A stretch of 64,000 nt of DNA from Sva-07 sp964651825 (GTDB lineage: Bacteria; Actinomycetota; Acidimicrobiia; Acidimicrobiales; Ilumatobacteraceae), in the NCBI GenBank assembly GCA_964651825.1, contig CAZYWK010000011.1, positions 1 through 64,000 of the forward strand, read 5' to 3'. Shown piece by piece: positions 25,325-34,425 of this stretch; position 1 is the stretch's first letter; each line of letters opens with the position of its first letter. The translations under genes and the position numbers were made by a program. The notes under the pieces were generated by a model. That model was given only the letters and a program-made list of their open reading frames with translations, ran no database searches and was not told the origin of the DNA.

Positions 25325-26233
25325 GTGGCTCGTCTCCGCCAGGACACGAGCGCCGGGTCGGCGTCGACCCGGCCACCGGCGACGACCACGGAGATCCTCG
25401 CTCCTCCCCTGCCGCCGGCCCGCTTCGTCCAGCTCGACGATCGCGGCACCGTTCTCGTGCGCGATTTCGGCGGTGGGCCGGGAGCGCCGACGATCGTGCT
25501 CCTCCACGGCTGGACGGCGACCGCCGACCTCAACTGGTTCCGCTGCTACAACGCGCTCGGCGAGCGCTACCGCGTGATCGCGTTCGATCACCGCGGTCAC
25601 GGCACCGGCATCCGGTCGAAGAAGAAGTTCCGATTGGAAGACTGCGCCGACGACGTCGCCGACGTCACGCGCGCGCTCGGTGTGGAACGGTGCGTCGCGG
25701 TCGGGTACTCGATGGGCGGGCCCATCGCGCAGTTCGTGTGGCAACGCCATCCCGAGCTCGTGGAAGGCCTCGTGTTGTGCGCCACGGCCGCGAAGTTCTC
25801 GGGCCGCCGCGAGGAGCGGCTCGGGCTGATGGGCCTCGCCGGCCTGGCGACGATGGCCCGCATCACACCCGACCAGGCCAAGCTCTGGCTGACCGACCAG
25901 TTCTTCCTCCAGCGCAAGTCGAAGAAGTGGGAGCCGTGGGCGATCCGTGAGGCCTCGCGTCACGACTGGCGGATGGTGCTCGAAGCCGGTCGCGCGATCG
26001 GCACGTTCTCGTCGGTCGGCTGGATCGGGGGGATCGACGTCCCGGTCTCGAACGTCATCACCATGCGCGACAACGTGGTGTCACTCGAACGCCAGAGCCA
26101 GCTCTACGAGCTGATCCCCGACGCCGACGTGTTCCGCGTCGACGGCGCGCACGACGCCGTGGTCGCCAACGCCGAGCGCTTCGCCCCCGCCCTCCTGCGC
26201 GCGATCACCTCCGTCGAGTCCCGCGTGCACTGA
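25325..26233 (+). CDS. Alpha/beta hydrolase
   Basis: A 302-aa alpha/beta-fold hydrolase. It has the oxyanion motif LLHGWT, the nucleophile elbow VGYSMGG (S129) and the catalytic histidine in DGAHDAV near the C-terminus. The acid is probably the Asp in ITMRDNVVS. The substrate is unknown; esterase and lipase-like functions are common. Start taken as GTG at 25325, 7 nt after greA. A frame open further upstream overlaps greA and has no family similarity. Confidence 0.9.
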   Translation: MARLRQDTSAGSASTRPPATTTEILAPPLPPARFVQLDDRGTVLVRDFGGGPGAPTIVLLHGWTATADLNWFRCYNALGERYRVIAFDHRGHGTGIRSKKKFRLEDCADDVADVTRALGVERCVAVGYSMGGPIAQFVWQRHPELVEGLVLCATAAKFSGRREERLGLMGLAGLATMARITPDQAKLWLTDQFFLQRKSKKWEPWAIREASRHDWRMVLEAGRAIGTFSSVGWIGGIDVPVSNVITMRDNVVSLERQSQLYELIPDADVFRVDGAHDAVVANAERFAPALLRAITSVESRVH

Positions 26234-26311
26234 CCCGGCCGTGTGAGGGCGGTAAGAGCGGACGCGGGTTGACGTGGGGGCGCGGGGGACGGCCAGTAGC
26301 GTCGGCGGACG

Positions 26312-27232
26312 ATGCGCCGGACCGTGACCCCCCTCCTACTCGCCTCGATCGCCGCTCTCACCCTCGCCGCGTGCGGCAGTGACGGTGCGTCGGGATCCGA
26401 CTCGCTGCCGACACCCGCCGACTCGACCGCTGCCGACGGGTCGATCACCGACGGGTCGGTGCCGGGCGACACCGTCGCCGCGAACCCCGACAAGCCCGAC
26501 GTCGAGATCCCGGCCGAAGCGCCGACCGAGCTCGTCGTGACCGTGCTCGAGGAGGGAACCGGCCCGGCCGCGGAGGTCGGCGACACGGTCGTGGTCGACT
26601 ACGTCGGCGTACGCAGCTCCGACGGTGTCGAGTTCGACAACAGCTACGACCGCGGTGCGCCACTCCCGCTCGTGCTGGGCGCGGGCCGAGTCATCCAGGG
26701 CTGGGAGGACGGCCTTGTCGGCGCCCAGACCGGCGCCCGCATCCGGCTCGACATCCCCTCCGACCTCGCCTATGGCGACCAGGCCCGCAGCGAGGTGATC
26801 GGGGCGAACGAGGACCTCACCTTCGTCGTCGACGTCCGCTCGGTGATCGCAGCACCCGACGCAGCTGACGCCCCGACCGAACCGGGAGTTCCGGCCTCCG
26901 AAGGCGCGACCGAGGTCACCACCGTCGATCTCGTCGAAGGCGACGGGCCGGTGATCGAGGCCGATCAGACCGCCGTGCTGCACCTCGTGCTGTTCCGTGG
27001 CGACAACCTCGTGGTGCTCGACAGCACGTGGGCCACCGAGCCGATCCAGATCCCGATGACCGAGGGTTCGTTCCCCGGGCTGCTCGAAGGCCTCGAGGGG
27101 ATGAAGGTCGGCGGGCGTCGTGCGATCACGATCCCGCCCGAGCAGGGCTTCGGCGCCGAAGGCAGCCCGACGATCGGCCTCCCGCGGGACACCGACATCA
27201 TCATGGTCGTCGACCTCCTCGGCGCCTACTGA
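26312..27232 (+). CDS. FKBP-type peptidyl-prolyl isomerase lipoprotein
   Basis: A 306-aa exported lipoprotein (signal MRRTVTPLLLASIAALTLAAC). The first FKBP domain is complete (GDTVVVDYVGV, EFDNSYDRGAPLPLVLGAGRVIQGWEDGLVG, LAYGDQ). A second, more divergent FKBP-like domain follows (EGLEGMKVGGRRAITIPPEQGFG), lacking the canonical aromatic pocket. It would assist folding of secreted proteins outside the membrane. TAGCGT lies 9 nt before the ATG. Its end overlaps convergent nadC by 7 bp. Confidence 0.92.
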   Translation: MRRTVTPLLLASIAALTLAACGSDGASGSDSLPTPADSTAADGSITDGSVPGDTVAANPDKPDVEIPAEAPTELVVTVLEEGTGPAAEVGDTVVVDYVGVRSSDGVEFDNSYDRGAPLPLVLGAGRVIQGWEDGLVGAQTGARIRLDIPSDLAYGDQARSEVIGANEDLTFVVDVRSVIAAPDAADAPTEPGVPASEGATEVTTVDLVEGDGPVIEADQTAVLHLVLFRGDNLVVLDSTWATEPIQIPMTEGSFPGLLEGLEGMKVGGRRAITIPPEQGFGAEGSPTIGLPRDTDIIMVVDLLGAY

Positions 27233-28143
27233 ACCTGTTCGAAGTCCAGCCCGATGTCGAGGACCCGCGCGGAGTGGGTGAGCTCGCCGACGGCGATGTA
27301 GTCGACGCCGGTCTCGCCGACGATCCGGGCCGTCTCGACGGTCAACCCGCCGCTCGCCTCGATCGTGACCGCGCGGTTCATCTCGTTGCGCACCGCGACC
27401 GCCTCGCGCATCTGCTCGGGAGCGAAGTTGTCGATCAGCACTTCGTCGGCGCCGGCTTCGATCGCCTCTCGTAGCCCCTCGATCGAGTCGACCTCGATCT
27501 CCACGGGGATCGTCGCCTCGAGATCCTTGACCAGGCCGAAGGCATCACGCACCCCACCAGCGGCCGCGACATGGTTGTCCTTCACCAGCGCCATGTCGAA
27601 CAGGCCCATCCGGTGGTTGACCCCGCCGCCGCAGCGCACGGCGTACTTCTCCAGCGCCCGCAGCCCCGGAGTGGTCTTGCGGGTGTCGCGGACGCGGGCA
27701 CCCGTACCTTCGAGGGCCTCGACCCACCGGTGCGTCAGCGTGGCGACGCCCGACAGGTGGCACAGCAGGTTGAGCGCGGTCCGCTCCGCGGTGAGCAGCA
27801 GCCGGGTGGGCGCCGTCACGCGGGCGATCGCCGTTCCGGGTTCGACGAGTGTGCCGTCGACGACCAGCCGCTCGAAGGCCGACGCGCTCGGGCCGCACAC
27901 CATCTCGATCACGGCGGCGGCGACGGGCAAACCGGCCACGACGCCGCGGGCGCGCGCGCCGAACGTGGCGGTGCTCACGAGGTCGAGGGGGATCGTGGCC
28001 ACCGACGTCACGTCGATGCCGTCGGCGAGGTCTTCGTCGAGTGCGACGACGATCAGCCGGCTGACCGCCACCTCCGACAAACCGGCCGCTGCGAGGTCGT
28101 TCGCGGTGGCCTCGGAGAGGGGGTGCAGGACGAGCCCGCTCAC
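27226..28143 (-). CDS. nadC: Nicotinate-nucleotide pyrophosphorylase (carboxylating)
   Basis: A 305-aa quinolinate phosphoribosyltransferase that converts quinolinate and PRPP to nicotinate mononucleotide. It has ERTALNLLCHLSGVAT, RDTRKTTPGLRALEKYAVRCGGGVNHRMGL split across the active site, KDNHV and EVDS. The GTG at 28143 overlaps the nadB stop as GTGA. Last gene of the nadABC operon. Confidence 0.96.
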   Translation of the reverse strand: MSGLVLHPLSEATANDLAAAGLSEVAVSRLIVVALDEDLADGIDVTSVATIPLDLVSTATFGARARGVVAGLPVAAAVIEMVCGPSASAFERLVVDGTLVEPGTAIARVTAPTRLLLTAERTALNLLCHLSGVATLTHRWVEALEGTGARVRDTRKTTPGLRALEKYAVRCGGGVNHRMGLFDMALVKDNHVAAAGGVRDAFGLVKDLEATIPVEIEVDSIEGLREAIEAGADEVLIDNFAPEQMREAVAVRNEMNRAVTIEASGGLTVETARIVGETGVDYIAVGELTHSARVLDIGLDFEQVQ

Positions 28144-29807
28144 GTCGGGCCTCCGCTGACACCCAGCGCGCCAACCGCATCGAGCGTCACGTCGAGGTGG
28201 GCCACCCACGCCGGGTCGGTGTCGGGGTGGTCGCTGCGGCGGTGGCAGCCCCGGCTCTCCGTGCGGGCCTGGGCGGCGGCGACGACGGCCGAGGCGACGG
28301 TCAACAGGTTCGTTCCCTCCCAGGAACGGCGTGACGGGACGGTCTCGCCCGGCAGGTCGCGGGCGATCGCACCCAGGGCGCCGGCGGCCGACGCCAGCGA
28401 GGTGGCGCTGCGCACGACGCCGACGTGGCGCGACATCACGGCGCGGACCTCGCGGAGGCGGGCCGGGTCGAGCAGGGGCTGCACGATCGGTTCGTCGGCG
28501 CCGAGGTCGGGGTCGACCGCCACCGGGAGCTCCCAGGCCAGGTCGCGCCCGACGCGCGTGCCGGACACGACCGACTCGGTCAGGCTGTTGGAGGCCAGCC
28601 GGTTGGCGCCGTGCACGCCGGTGCAGGTCACCTCGCCGACGGCGTAGAACCCGTTCAGCGCGGTCGAGCCGTCGAGGCCTGCTGGGATGCCACCGCACGC
28701 GTAGTGCTCGGCGGGAGCTACCGGGATGCGATCGCGTGCCGGATCGATTCCGATCTCGCGGCAGGCCTCGGTGATCGAGGGGAACCGCTCGTAGAAGTGC
28801 TCACCCAGGTGGGTGGCGTCGAGGAAGACGTGGTCGTCGACACCGGCGGGCGCCTCGGCCATCCGCCGGCTGATCGCGGAGGCCACGACGTCTCGTGGCG
28901 CGAGGTCCTCCAGCGGATGGACGCCCGCCATGACGCGCTCGCCGGCGGCGTCGTAGAGGATGGCCCCCTCGCCACGGACCGCCTCGGACACGAGCGCTTG
29001 CTGGCCGAGGGCGTCGGGGCCACGCCACATCACGGTCGGGTGGAACTGGACGAACTCGATGTCGCGAAGCGACAGGCCGGCTCGCAGGGCGATGGCCATC
29101 CCGTCGCCGGTGACGGCCGGCGGGTTCGACGTCGACGCGAAGATCTGCCCGAAGCCGCCCGACGCCATCACCACGGCCCGTGCCGTCACGATGCCGATCG
29201 ACACGACACGCCCCGCCTCGTCGAGTTGGCCGATGCGCACGCCCGCCACCTGGCGGAGCCCGCCCGGGCCGGTGCCGAGGACGAGATCGAGCGCGAAGCC
29301 GCGACTGAGCACCTCGACGCCCGCGCCGAGCGCGGACTCGTCGAGCGTGCGCTGGACCTCGGCGCCCGAGCGGTCGCCGCCGGCGTGGACGATGCGGTTG
29401 TGGCTGTGGCCGCCCTCGCGGGTGAGCGCGATCGTCTCGCTGTCACGGGCCGCACCGGGTTCGGGGTCGAACGCCGCACCGAGGCGCATCAGGTAGCGGA
29501 TCGACTTCGGCGCCTCGGTGACGAGCTCGCGGACCACGTCGGCGTCGCACAGGCCGGCGCCGGCCACGAGCGTGTCGCGCACGTGATCCTCGATCGTGTC
29601 GGTCGGGTCGAGCACGCCCGCGAGCCCACCCTGGGCCCACTGCGTGGACCCGGCCCAGAGCACGTCCTTGGTGACCACCAGCACGCTGCGCACCGGTCGG
29701 GCGGCCAACGCGGCCGCGAGACCCGCGGCGCCGGATCCGAGCACGACGACGTCGACGTCGCGCTGCCAGGTGGCCGGCGGGGCACAGAGCTGGGTCGGCA
29801 GGCTCAT
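28140..29807 (-). CDS. nadB: L-aspartate oxidase
   Basis: A 555-aa flavoprotein of the fumarate-reductase/aspartate-oxidase family that makes iminoaspartate from aspartate. FAD-binding VVLGSGAAGLAAA is at the N-terminus, with STQWAQGGLAG, REGGHSHNRIVHAGGD and HGANRLASNSLTE. The ATG at 29807 (MSLPTQL) lies 14 nt after the nadA stop. Its product goes directly to NadA. Confidence 0.96.
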   Translation of the reverse strand: MSLPTQLCAPPATWQRDVDVVVLGSGAAGLAAALAARPVRSVLVVTKDVLWAGSTQWAQGGLAGVLDPTDTIEDHVRDTLVAGAGLCDADVVRELVTEAPKSIRYLMRLGAAFDPEPGAARDSETIALTREGGHSHNRIVHAGGDRSGAEVQRTLDESALGAGVEVLSRGFALDLVLGTGPGGLRQVAGVRIGQLDEAGRVVSIGIVTARAVVMASGGFGQIFASTSNPPAVTGDGMAIALRAGLSLRDIEFVQFHPTVMWRGPDALGQQALVSEAVRGEGAILYDAAGERVMAGVHPLEDLAPRDVVASAISRRMAEAPAGVDDHVFLDATHLGEHFYERFPSITEACREIGIDPARDRIPVAPAEHYACGGIPAGLDGSTALNGFYAVGEVTCTGVHGANRLASNSLTESVVSGTRVGRDLAWELPVAVDPDLGADEPIVQPLLDPARLREVRAVMSRHVGVVRSATSLASAAGALGAIARDLPGETVPSRRSWEGTNLLTVASAVVAAAQARTESRGCHRRSDHPDTDPAWVAHLDVTLDAVGALGVSGGPT

Positions 29808-29821
29808 CGGAGATGGCCGGA

Positions 29822-30835
29822 TCACTCGGCGGTGCGTGAGGGGGTGCCGATGGCGATCATCCGCTCGACCGACAGCCGGGCCCGGTCGGCGATCTCGCGG
29901 TCGATGACGATCTCGTCGACGCCTTCGCGCAACGACCGCAGCAGCTTCGACGGCGTGATCATCTTCATGTACTTGCACACGGCGGCCCGATTGACCGGCT
30001 GGAAGTCGACCGCCGGGTTGGCCTGTCGGAGCTGATGCAGCATCCCGGTCTCGGTGGCGACGAGCACCGTCGCCGCGGTCGTGTCGCGGGCGGCGTCGAT
30101 CATCCCGCCGGTGGAGAGGATCTTCGTGCGCGTCTCAGGCACCGCGCCCGACGACACGAGGTACAGCGCGCTCGTTGCGCAGCCGCACTCGGGGTGGACG
30201 AACAGCTCGGCGTCGGGCTCCTCGGCGACCCTGGCCTTGAGCTCGGCGCCGTTGATGCCCGCGTGGACGTGGCACTCCCCCATCCAGATGTGCATGTTGT
30301 CGCGGCCCGTCAGGCGCTGCACGTGGGCGCCGAGGAACTGGTCGGGGCAGAACAGCACGTCCTGGTCGGCGGGGATCGACTGGACGACCTCGACCGCGTT
30401 CGACGACGTGCAGCAGATGTCGGTCTCGGCCTTCACCGCGGCGGTGGTGTTGACGTAGCTGACGACTACGGCGCCCGGGTGCTCGGCCTTCCAGGCCCGC
30501 AGCTGGTCGGCGGTGATCGTCTCGGCGAGGCTGCAGCCGGCGCGGGCGTCGGGGATCAGCACGGTCTTGTCGTAGCTGAGGATCTTGGCCGACTCGGCCA
30601 TGAAGTGGACGCCGCAGAACACGATCGTCGACGCCTCGACCTCGGCCGCGATGCGCGACAGGCCGAGCGAGTCGCCGGTGTGATGGGCGATGTCCTGGAT
30701 CTCGGGCAGCTGGTAGTTGTGCGCCAGGATCACCGCGTCGCGCTCGTCGGCGAGACGGCGCACCTGATCCTGCCAGTCGCTCGGCAGCACCTCGACACCC
30801 ACGGCCGGGTCATCCACCACGATCGAGTCGGTCAC
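29822..30835 (-). CDS. nadA: Quinolinate synthase
   Basis: A 337-aa 4Fe-4S enzyme that condenses iminoaspartate with dihydroxyacetone phosphate to quinolinate. It has ILAHNYQLPEIQDIAHHTGDSLGLS and three spaced cysteines that fit the cluster ligands (C101 in RAGCSLAE, C188 in MGECHVH, C287 in AAVCKYMKMI). It starts the nadA-nadB-nadC operon, 18 nt after a lipoprotein gene in the same direction. No NadQ/NrtR-type site was recognised. Confidence 0.95.
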   Translation of the reverse strand: MTDSIVVDDPAVGVEVLPSDWQDQVRRLADERDAVILAHNYQLPEIQDIAHHTGDSLGLSRIAAEVEASTIVFCGVHFMAESAKILSYDKTVLIPDARAGCSLAETITADQLRAWKAEHPGAVVVSYVNTTAAVKAETDICCTSSNAVEVVQSIPADQDVLFCPDQFLGAHVQRLTGRDNMHIWMGECHVHAGINGAELKARVAEEPDAELFVHPECGCATSALYLVSSGAVPETRTKILSTGGMIDAARDTTAATVLVATETGMLHQLRQANPAVDFQPVNRAAVCKYMKMITPSKLLRSLREGVDEIVIDREIADRARLSVERMIAIGTPSRTAE

Positions 30836-30853
30836 ATGCCCAGCGTACGGCCG

Positions 30854-31540
30854 CTACCCCTGGGCAGCCACTGCCAGTTCGAGGACCGCGGTGACGATCG
30901 GGCCGAAACCTGCCGCGTCGGCGGAAAGCCCCGAGCCGTCGGAGCTCACCTCGACGAGCTCGCCGTCGATGATCGTCGCCGCGTATCCGACCGGGGTTCC
31001 GGCGATGGCGCTCGTGCCCGTGACGACGACGGCAGGTGAGCCGCCGATCGTCGTGCGCTCGGCGGTCGCGTCGTCCATGACGGTCGTGTAGCTCGCTTCG
31101 AGCACGGTCAACGCCTCGTCGCTCGGCGTGTCGTCGAGTGATCCGGCGAGGAAGGTCGCTGTCCCCTCACGCAGGACCACGACGCTGTCACCGGTCGTCG
31201 AGTCGGAGAACAGGCACGAGACGTCGGCATCGACGCTGACGTCGTCGGCCGAATCGAAGTCGCCTCCGGCGGCGGCGCCCACGTCGGCCGCCGACAGGCC
31301 GTTGCATTCGGGACTCGGCTCGCCTTCGGTGGCGACGGGCGCCTCCGTGTCGGCCGGCTCGGCTGGCGTCGACACCTCCGTGGCCGCCGCGTCGGTGGCG
31401 ACGGCGCCGTCGGACGCACCGTCGCCGGAGTCGGAATCCGACCCGCACGCCGACGCCCCGAGGGCGAGCAGGGCCACCGCGGCAGCGGCGACGAGCCTAC
31501 GGAACGAGCGGGGGGCCGGGTGGGCCGAGCGAGCGAGCAT
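30854..31540 (-). CDS. Secreted lipoprotein of unknown function
   Basis: A 228-aa acidic protein with a lipoprotein signal (lipobox GASAC after ALLALGASAC), an Asp/Ser/Ala/Glu-rich linker of about 45 residues, and a C-terminal domain of about 140 residues with two cysteines (ECNGLSAADVG and VSCLFSD) that may form a disulfide. I recognise no enzymatic motif. A TATGAT box lies 11 nt before the ATG. It could be co-transcribed with nadABC, but a functional link is not evident. Confidence 0.8.
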   Translation of the reverse strand: MLARSAHPAPRSFRRLVAAAAVALLALGASACGSDSDSGDGASDGAVATDAAATEVSTPAEPADTEAPVATEGEPSPECNGLSAADVGAAAGGDFDSADDVSVDADVSCLFSDSTTGDSVVVLREGTATFLAGSLDDTPSDEALTVLEASYTTVMDDATAERTTIGGSPAVVVTGTSAIAGTPVGYAATIIDGELVEVSSDGSGLSADAAGFGPIVTAVLELAVAAQG

Positions 31541-31584
31541 GGTGACGACCGATCATACGCAGCTGTGGTGTGCCGACGAGGCGA

Positions 31585-32220
31585 TCACCCGGCGATCTGG
31601 CGGGCAGCGTCGACGACGGCCGCCCCGAATCGCTTGCCGGGAGCGCGGCTCAAGCGCTCGATCGGGCCGCTGACCGAGACCGCCGCCACGATGCTGCCGG
31701 ACGGATCGACGATCGGCGCGCTCACCGACGCGACGCCGGGTTCACGCTCGCCAACGCTCTCGATCCATCCGTGGCGCGTCCCCTCGCCGAGCAGCACCCG
31801 ACCCGACGATCCGAGGTCGAGCGGGAGCAGTGATCCCTCGGGAACGATCCACCGCAAGCCGTGTGGCGACTCGAGCGAGAGCACGCAGCGACGGGCCTCG
31901 CCTTCGCGCACGAACAGCTGCACGCTCTCGCCGGTGGTCTCGCGCAGCTCCTTCAGCACCGGCGCGGCGAGACGGATCAGCGCGAACCGGGCCGCGGCCG
32001 CGTGGCCGAGCGTGACGAGGTGGGCGCCGAGCTCGAAGCGGCCACTGTCGTCGCGGCGCAGCAGGCCATGCGCCTCCAACGCGGTGGCGAGGCGGTGCGC
32101 GGTCGCCCGGGGCAGCCCGGTCGCCGACTGCAGCTCGCTCAACGAGCGGGGGCCGTCCTCGATGGCGCCGAGCACCGTCATCGCCTTGTCGAGCACGCCG
32201 ACTCCCGTTACGATGTCCAT
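31585..32220 (-). CDS. IclR-family regulator divergent from leuCD (NdgR/LtbR-like)
   Basis: A 211-aa regulator with an N-terminal winged helix (VGVLDKAMTVLGAIEDG, RATAHRLATALEAHGLLRR) and a C-terminal effector domain (GESVQLFVREGEA...GRVLLGEG...SAPIVDPSGSIVAAVSVSGP). In Streptomyces and Corynebacterium the IclR gene divergent from leuCD (ndgR, ltbR) controls leucine genes, so orthology is likely. The ATG at 32220 has TACGAT exactly 9 nt upstream, favouring it over the TTG at 32241. Confidence 0.92.
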   Translation of the reverse strand: MDIVTGVGVLDKAMTVLGAIEDGPRSLSELQSATGLPRATAHRLATALEAHGLLRRDDSGRFELGAHLVTLGHAAAARFALIRLAAPVLKELRETTGESVQLFVREGEARRCVLSLESPHGLRWIVPEGSLLPLDLGSSGRVLLGEGTRHGWIESVGEREPGVASVSAPIVDPSGSIVAAVSVSGPIERLSRAPGKRFGAAVVDAARQIAG

Positions 32221-32235
32221 ATCGCAAGAATCGTA

Positions 32236-32250
32236 TCCCAACTATTGGGA
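32236..32250. promoter_or_regulatory. Palindromic operator candidate for the IclR regulator
   Basis: TCCCAA-CTA-TTGGGA is a perfect inverted repeat midway between the divergent IclR gene and leuC. It directly abuts the regulator's -10 box (TACGAT, 32230-32235), so binding would block the regulator's own promoter and could affect leuC. Confidence 0.6.
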
Positions 32251-32273
32251 TTGATGAAGCTCAGGAGCGAGAC

Positions 32274-33749
32274 ATGGCCAAGACACTGCCGGAGCCGAAG
32301 ACTTTGCCGGAGCCGAAAACTCTGCCAGAGAAGGTGTGGGAGCGCCACGTGGTGCACTCGGCGCCCGGCGAACCCGACCTGCTGTACGTCGATCTCCACC
32401 TCGTGCACGAGGTGACGAGCCCGCAGGCGTTCGACGGGCTGCGCCTGTCGGGACGCACGGTTCGTCGCCCCGACCTCACCGTGGCCACCGAGGACCACAA
32501 CGTGCCGACCGCCAACATCGATCAGCCGATCGCCGATCCGATCTCGGCCAAGCAGATCGACACGCTGCGGGCCAACACCGCCGAGTTCGGCATCGTCAAC
32601 TTCCCGATGGGCGATCCCGGCCAGGGCATCGTGCACGTGATCGGCCCCGAGCAGGGCCGCACCCTGCCCGGCATGACGATCGTCTGCGGCGACTCGCACA
32701 CCGCCACACACGGCGCGTTCGGCTCGATCGCGTTCGGCATCGGCACGAGCGAGGTCGAGCACGTGCTCGCCACGCAGACCCTCCCCCAGGAGCGTCCGAA
32801 GTGGATGTCGGTCACCGTCGAGGGCGAGCTGCCGGAGGGTTCGACGGCCAAGGACATCATCCTCGCCATCCTCGGCGAGATCGGCACGGGCGGTGGGATC
32901 GGCCACGTCATCGAGTACCGCGGCTCGGCGATCCGGGCCCTGTCGATGGAGGGCCGCATGACCGTGTGCAACATGTCGATCGAGGCCGGCGCCAAGGCCG
33001 GTCTGATCGCACCGGACGACACGACCTTCGAGTACCTGGCGGGGCGCCAACACGCCCCATCGGGCGCCGACTGGGACGCCGCCGTCGCGGACTGGCGCAC
33101 GCTCTACACCGACGACGGCGCGGTGTGGGATCGCGAGGTCGTGATCGACGCGGCCGGCATCACGCCGCACGTCACGTGGGGCACGAACCCCGGGCAGGTC
33201 GCACCGATCGACGCCGTGATCCCGTCGCCGGCCGACTTCGACAACCCGACCACGCAGGAGACGGTCAGCCGGGCCCTCGAGTACATGGGGCTCGAGGCCG
33301 GCACCCGGATCCGTGACGTCGCGGTCGACACGGTGTTCATCGGGTCGTGCACGAACAGCCGCATCGAGGATCTTCGTGCCGCGGCCGCGGTGATGGAGGG
33401 GCGCACCGTCACGGTGCCGCGCGTGATGGTCGTGCCGGGAAGCCACGCGGTGAAGGCGCAGGCGATCGAAGAGGGGCTCGACCAGGTGTTCATCGCCGCG
33501 GGGGCCGACTGGCGCGAGCCGGGCTGTTCGATGTGTCTCGCGATGAACCCCGACAAGCTCGCCCCGGGTGAGCGCTCGGCGAGCACGAGCAACCGCAACT
33601 TCGAGGGCCGCCAGGGCCGTGGCGGCCGCACCCACCTCGTGTCGCCGGCGGTCGCCGCGGCGACCGCGGTGAAGGGCACGTTCTGCACTCCGGCCGACCT
33701 CGCGCCGCGGGAGAGTGTGCAGGCCGAGGGATCGGCGGTGGCGCGATGA
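32274..33749 (+). CDS. leuC: 3-isopropylmalate dehydratase, large subunit
   Basis: A 491-aa aconitase-family subunit that isomerises 2- to 3-isopropylmalate with LeuD, and citramalate for the isoleucine route. Cluster cysteines are in GSCTNSRIEDLR (near residue 359) and GCSMCLAMNPD (near residues 418-421). CGDSHTATHGAFG is present. The ATG at 32274 has AGGAG about 7 nt upstream. The N-terminus carries an 18-nt tandem repeat (KTLPEP twice, then KTLPEK) where homologues have a single KTL-EK. It overlaps leuD by ATGA. Confidence 0.96.
   Translation: MAKTLPEPKTLPEPKTLPEKVWERHVVHSAPGEPDLLYVDLHLVHEVTSPQAFDGLRLSGRTVRRPDLTVATEDHNVPTANIDQPIADPISAKQIDTLRANTAEFGIVNFPMGDPGQGIVHVIGPEQGRTLPGMTIVCGDSHTATHGAFGSIAFGIGTSEVEHVLATQTLPQERPKWMSVTVEGELPEGSTAKDIILAILGEIGTGGGIGHVIEYRGSAIRALSMEGRMTVCNMSIEAGAKAGLIAPDDTTFEYLAGRQHAPSGADWDAAVADWRTLYTDDGAVWDREVVIDAAGITPHVTWGTNPGQVAPIDAVIPSPADFDNPTTQETVSRALEYMGLEAGTRIRDVAVDTVFIGSCTNSRIEDLRAAAAVMEGRTVTVPRVMVVPGSHAVKAQAIEEGLDQVFIAAGADWREPGCSMCLAMNPDKLAPGERSASTSNRNFEGRQGRGGRTHLVSPAVAAATAVKGTFCTPADLAPRESVQAEGSAVAR
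32280..32333 (+). repeat. 18-bp in-frame tandem repeat at the 5' end of leuC
   Basis: Three adjacent 18-bp units at 32280, 32298 and 32316 encode KTLPEP, KTLPEP and KTLPEK. The third has diverged at several silent positions, so the duplication is not recent. Confidence 0.85.
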
Positions 33750-34330
33750 AGGCCGTCCACGTCATCACGGGGACCGGTGTACCGCTGAAGCGGTCCGACG
33801 TCGACACCGATCAGATCATCCCGGCCGACTGGCTCAAGCGCGTCGAGCGGACCGGCTTCGACAAAGGATTGTTCTCCACGTGGAAGGACGACCGCAGCTT
33901 CGTGCTCAACGACGAGCGCTACGCCCAGGCATCGATCCTCGTCGCCGGGCCGGCGTTCGGCGTCGGATCGTCGCGCGAGCACGCCGTGTGGGCCATCCAG
34001 CAGTACGGGTTCGACGCGGTGATCGCGCCGAGCTTCTCCGACATCTTCTTCAACAACTGCACGAAGAACGGGCTCGTGCCCGTCGTGCTCGCCGAACCGA
34101 TGGTCGAGGCGATCTGGGCCGCCATCGAGGCCGACGCCGACACCGAGATCGTCGTCGACATGGAGCGCCTCGTCGTCGAGGTGCCGGCCGCGGGGATCGT
34201 CGAGTCGTTCCACATCGATCCGGCCACGCAGCACCGGTTCCTCAACGGCCTCGACGACGTCGGCATCACCCTCACCCACGCCGCTGAGATCACCGACTAC
34301 GAGTCGCACCGCCCCGCCTGGCTCCACTGA
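33746..34330 (+). CDS. leuD: 3-isopropylmalate dehydratase, small subunit
   Basis: A 194-aa swivel-domain subunit. It has RSDVDTDQIIPADWLKR at the start, FGVGSSREHAVWAIQQYGFDAVIAPSFSDIFFNN and VDMERL. It completes the LeuCD enzyme. The start overlaps the leuC stop. A 55-bp palindrome begins 13 nt after its stop and may end the transcript. Confidence 0.96.
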   Translation: MKAVHVITGTGVPLKRSDVDTDQIIPADWLKRVERTGFDKGLFSTWKDDRSFVLNDERYAQASILVAGPAFGVGSSREHAVWAIQQYGFDAVIAPSFSDIFFNNCTKNGLVPVVLAEPMVEAIWAAIEADADTEIVVDMERLVVEVPAAGIVESFHIDPATQHRFLNGLDDVGITLTHAAEITDYESHRPAWLH

Positions 34331-34343
34331 GCCTGCCAGATCC

Positions 34344-34398
34344 ACGTTTGCGTCGGGATCTGGCCACACCCGTCGGTGCTGAATCCCGACGCAAACGT
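34344..34398. repeat. Dispersed palindromic element, copy 1
   Basis: Perfect 16-bp inverted repeat ACGTTTGCGTCGGGAT ... ATCCCGACGCAAACGT around a 23-nt loop. It lies between leuD and yqeY. Further copies are at 34816 and, inverted, at 46718. Confidence 0.9.
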
Positions 34399-34425
34399 CT
34401 GTTGACGGGGGCTACGGTCACCCGG

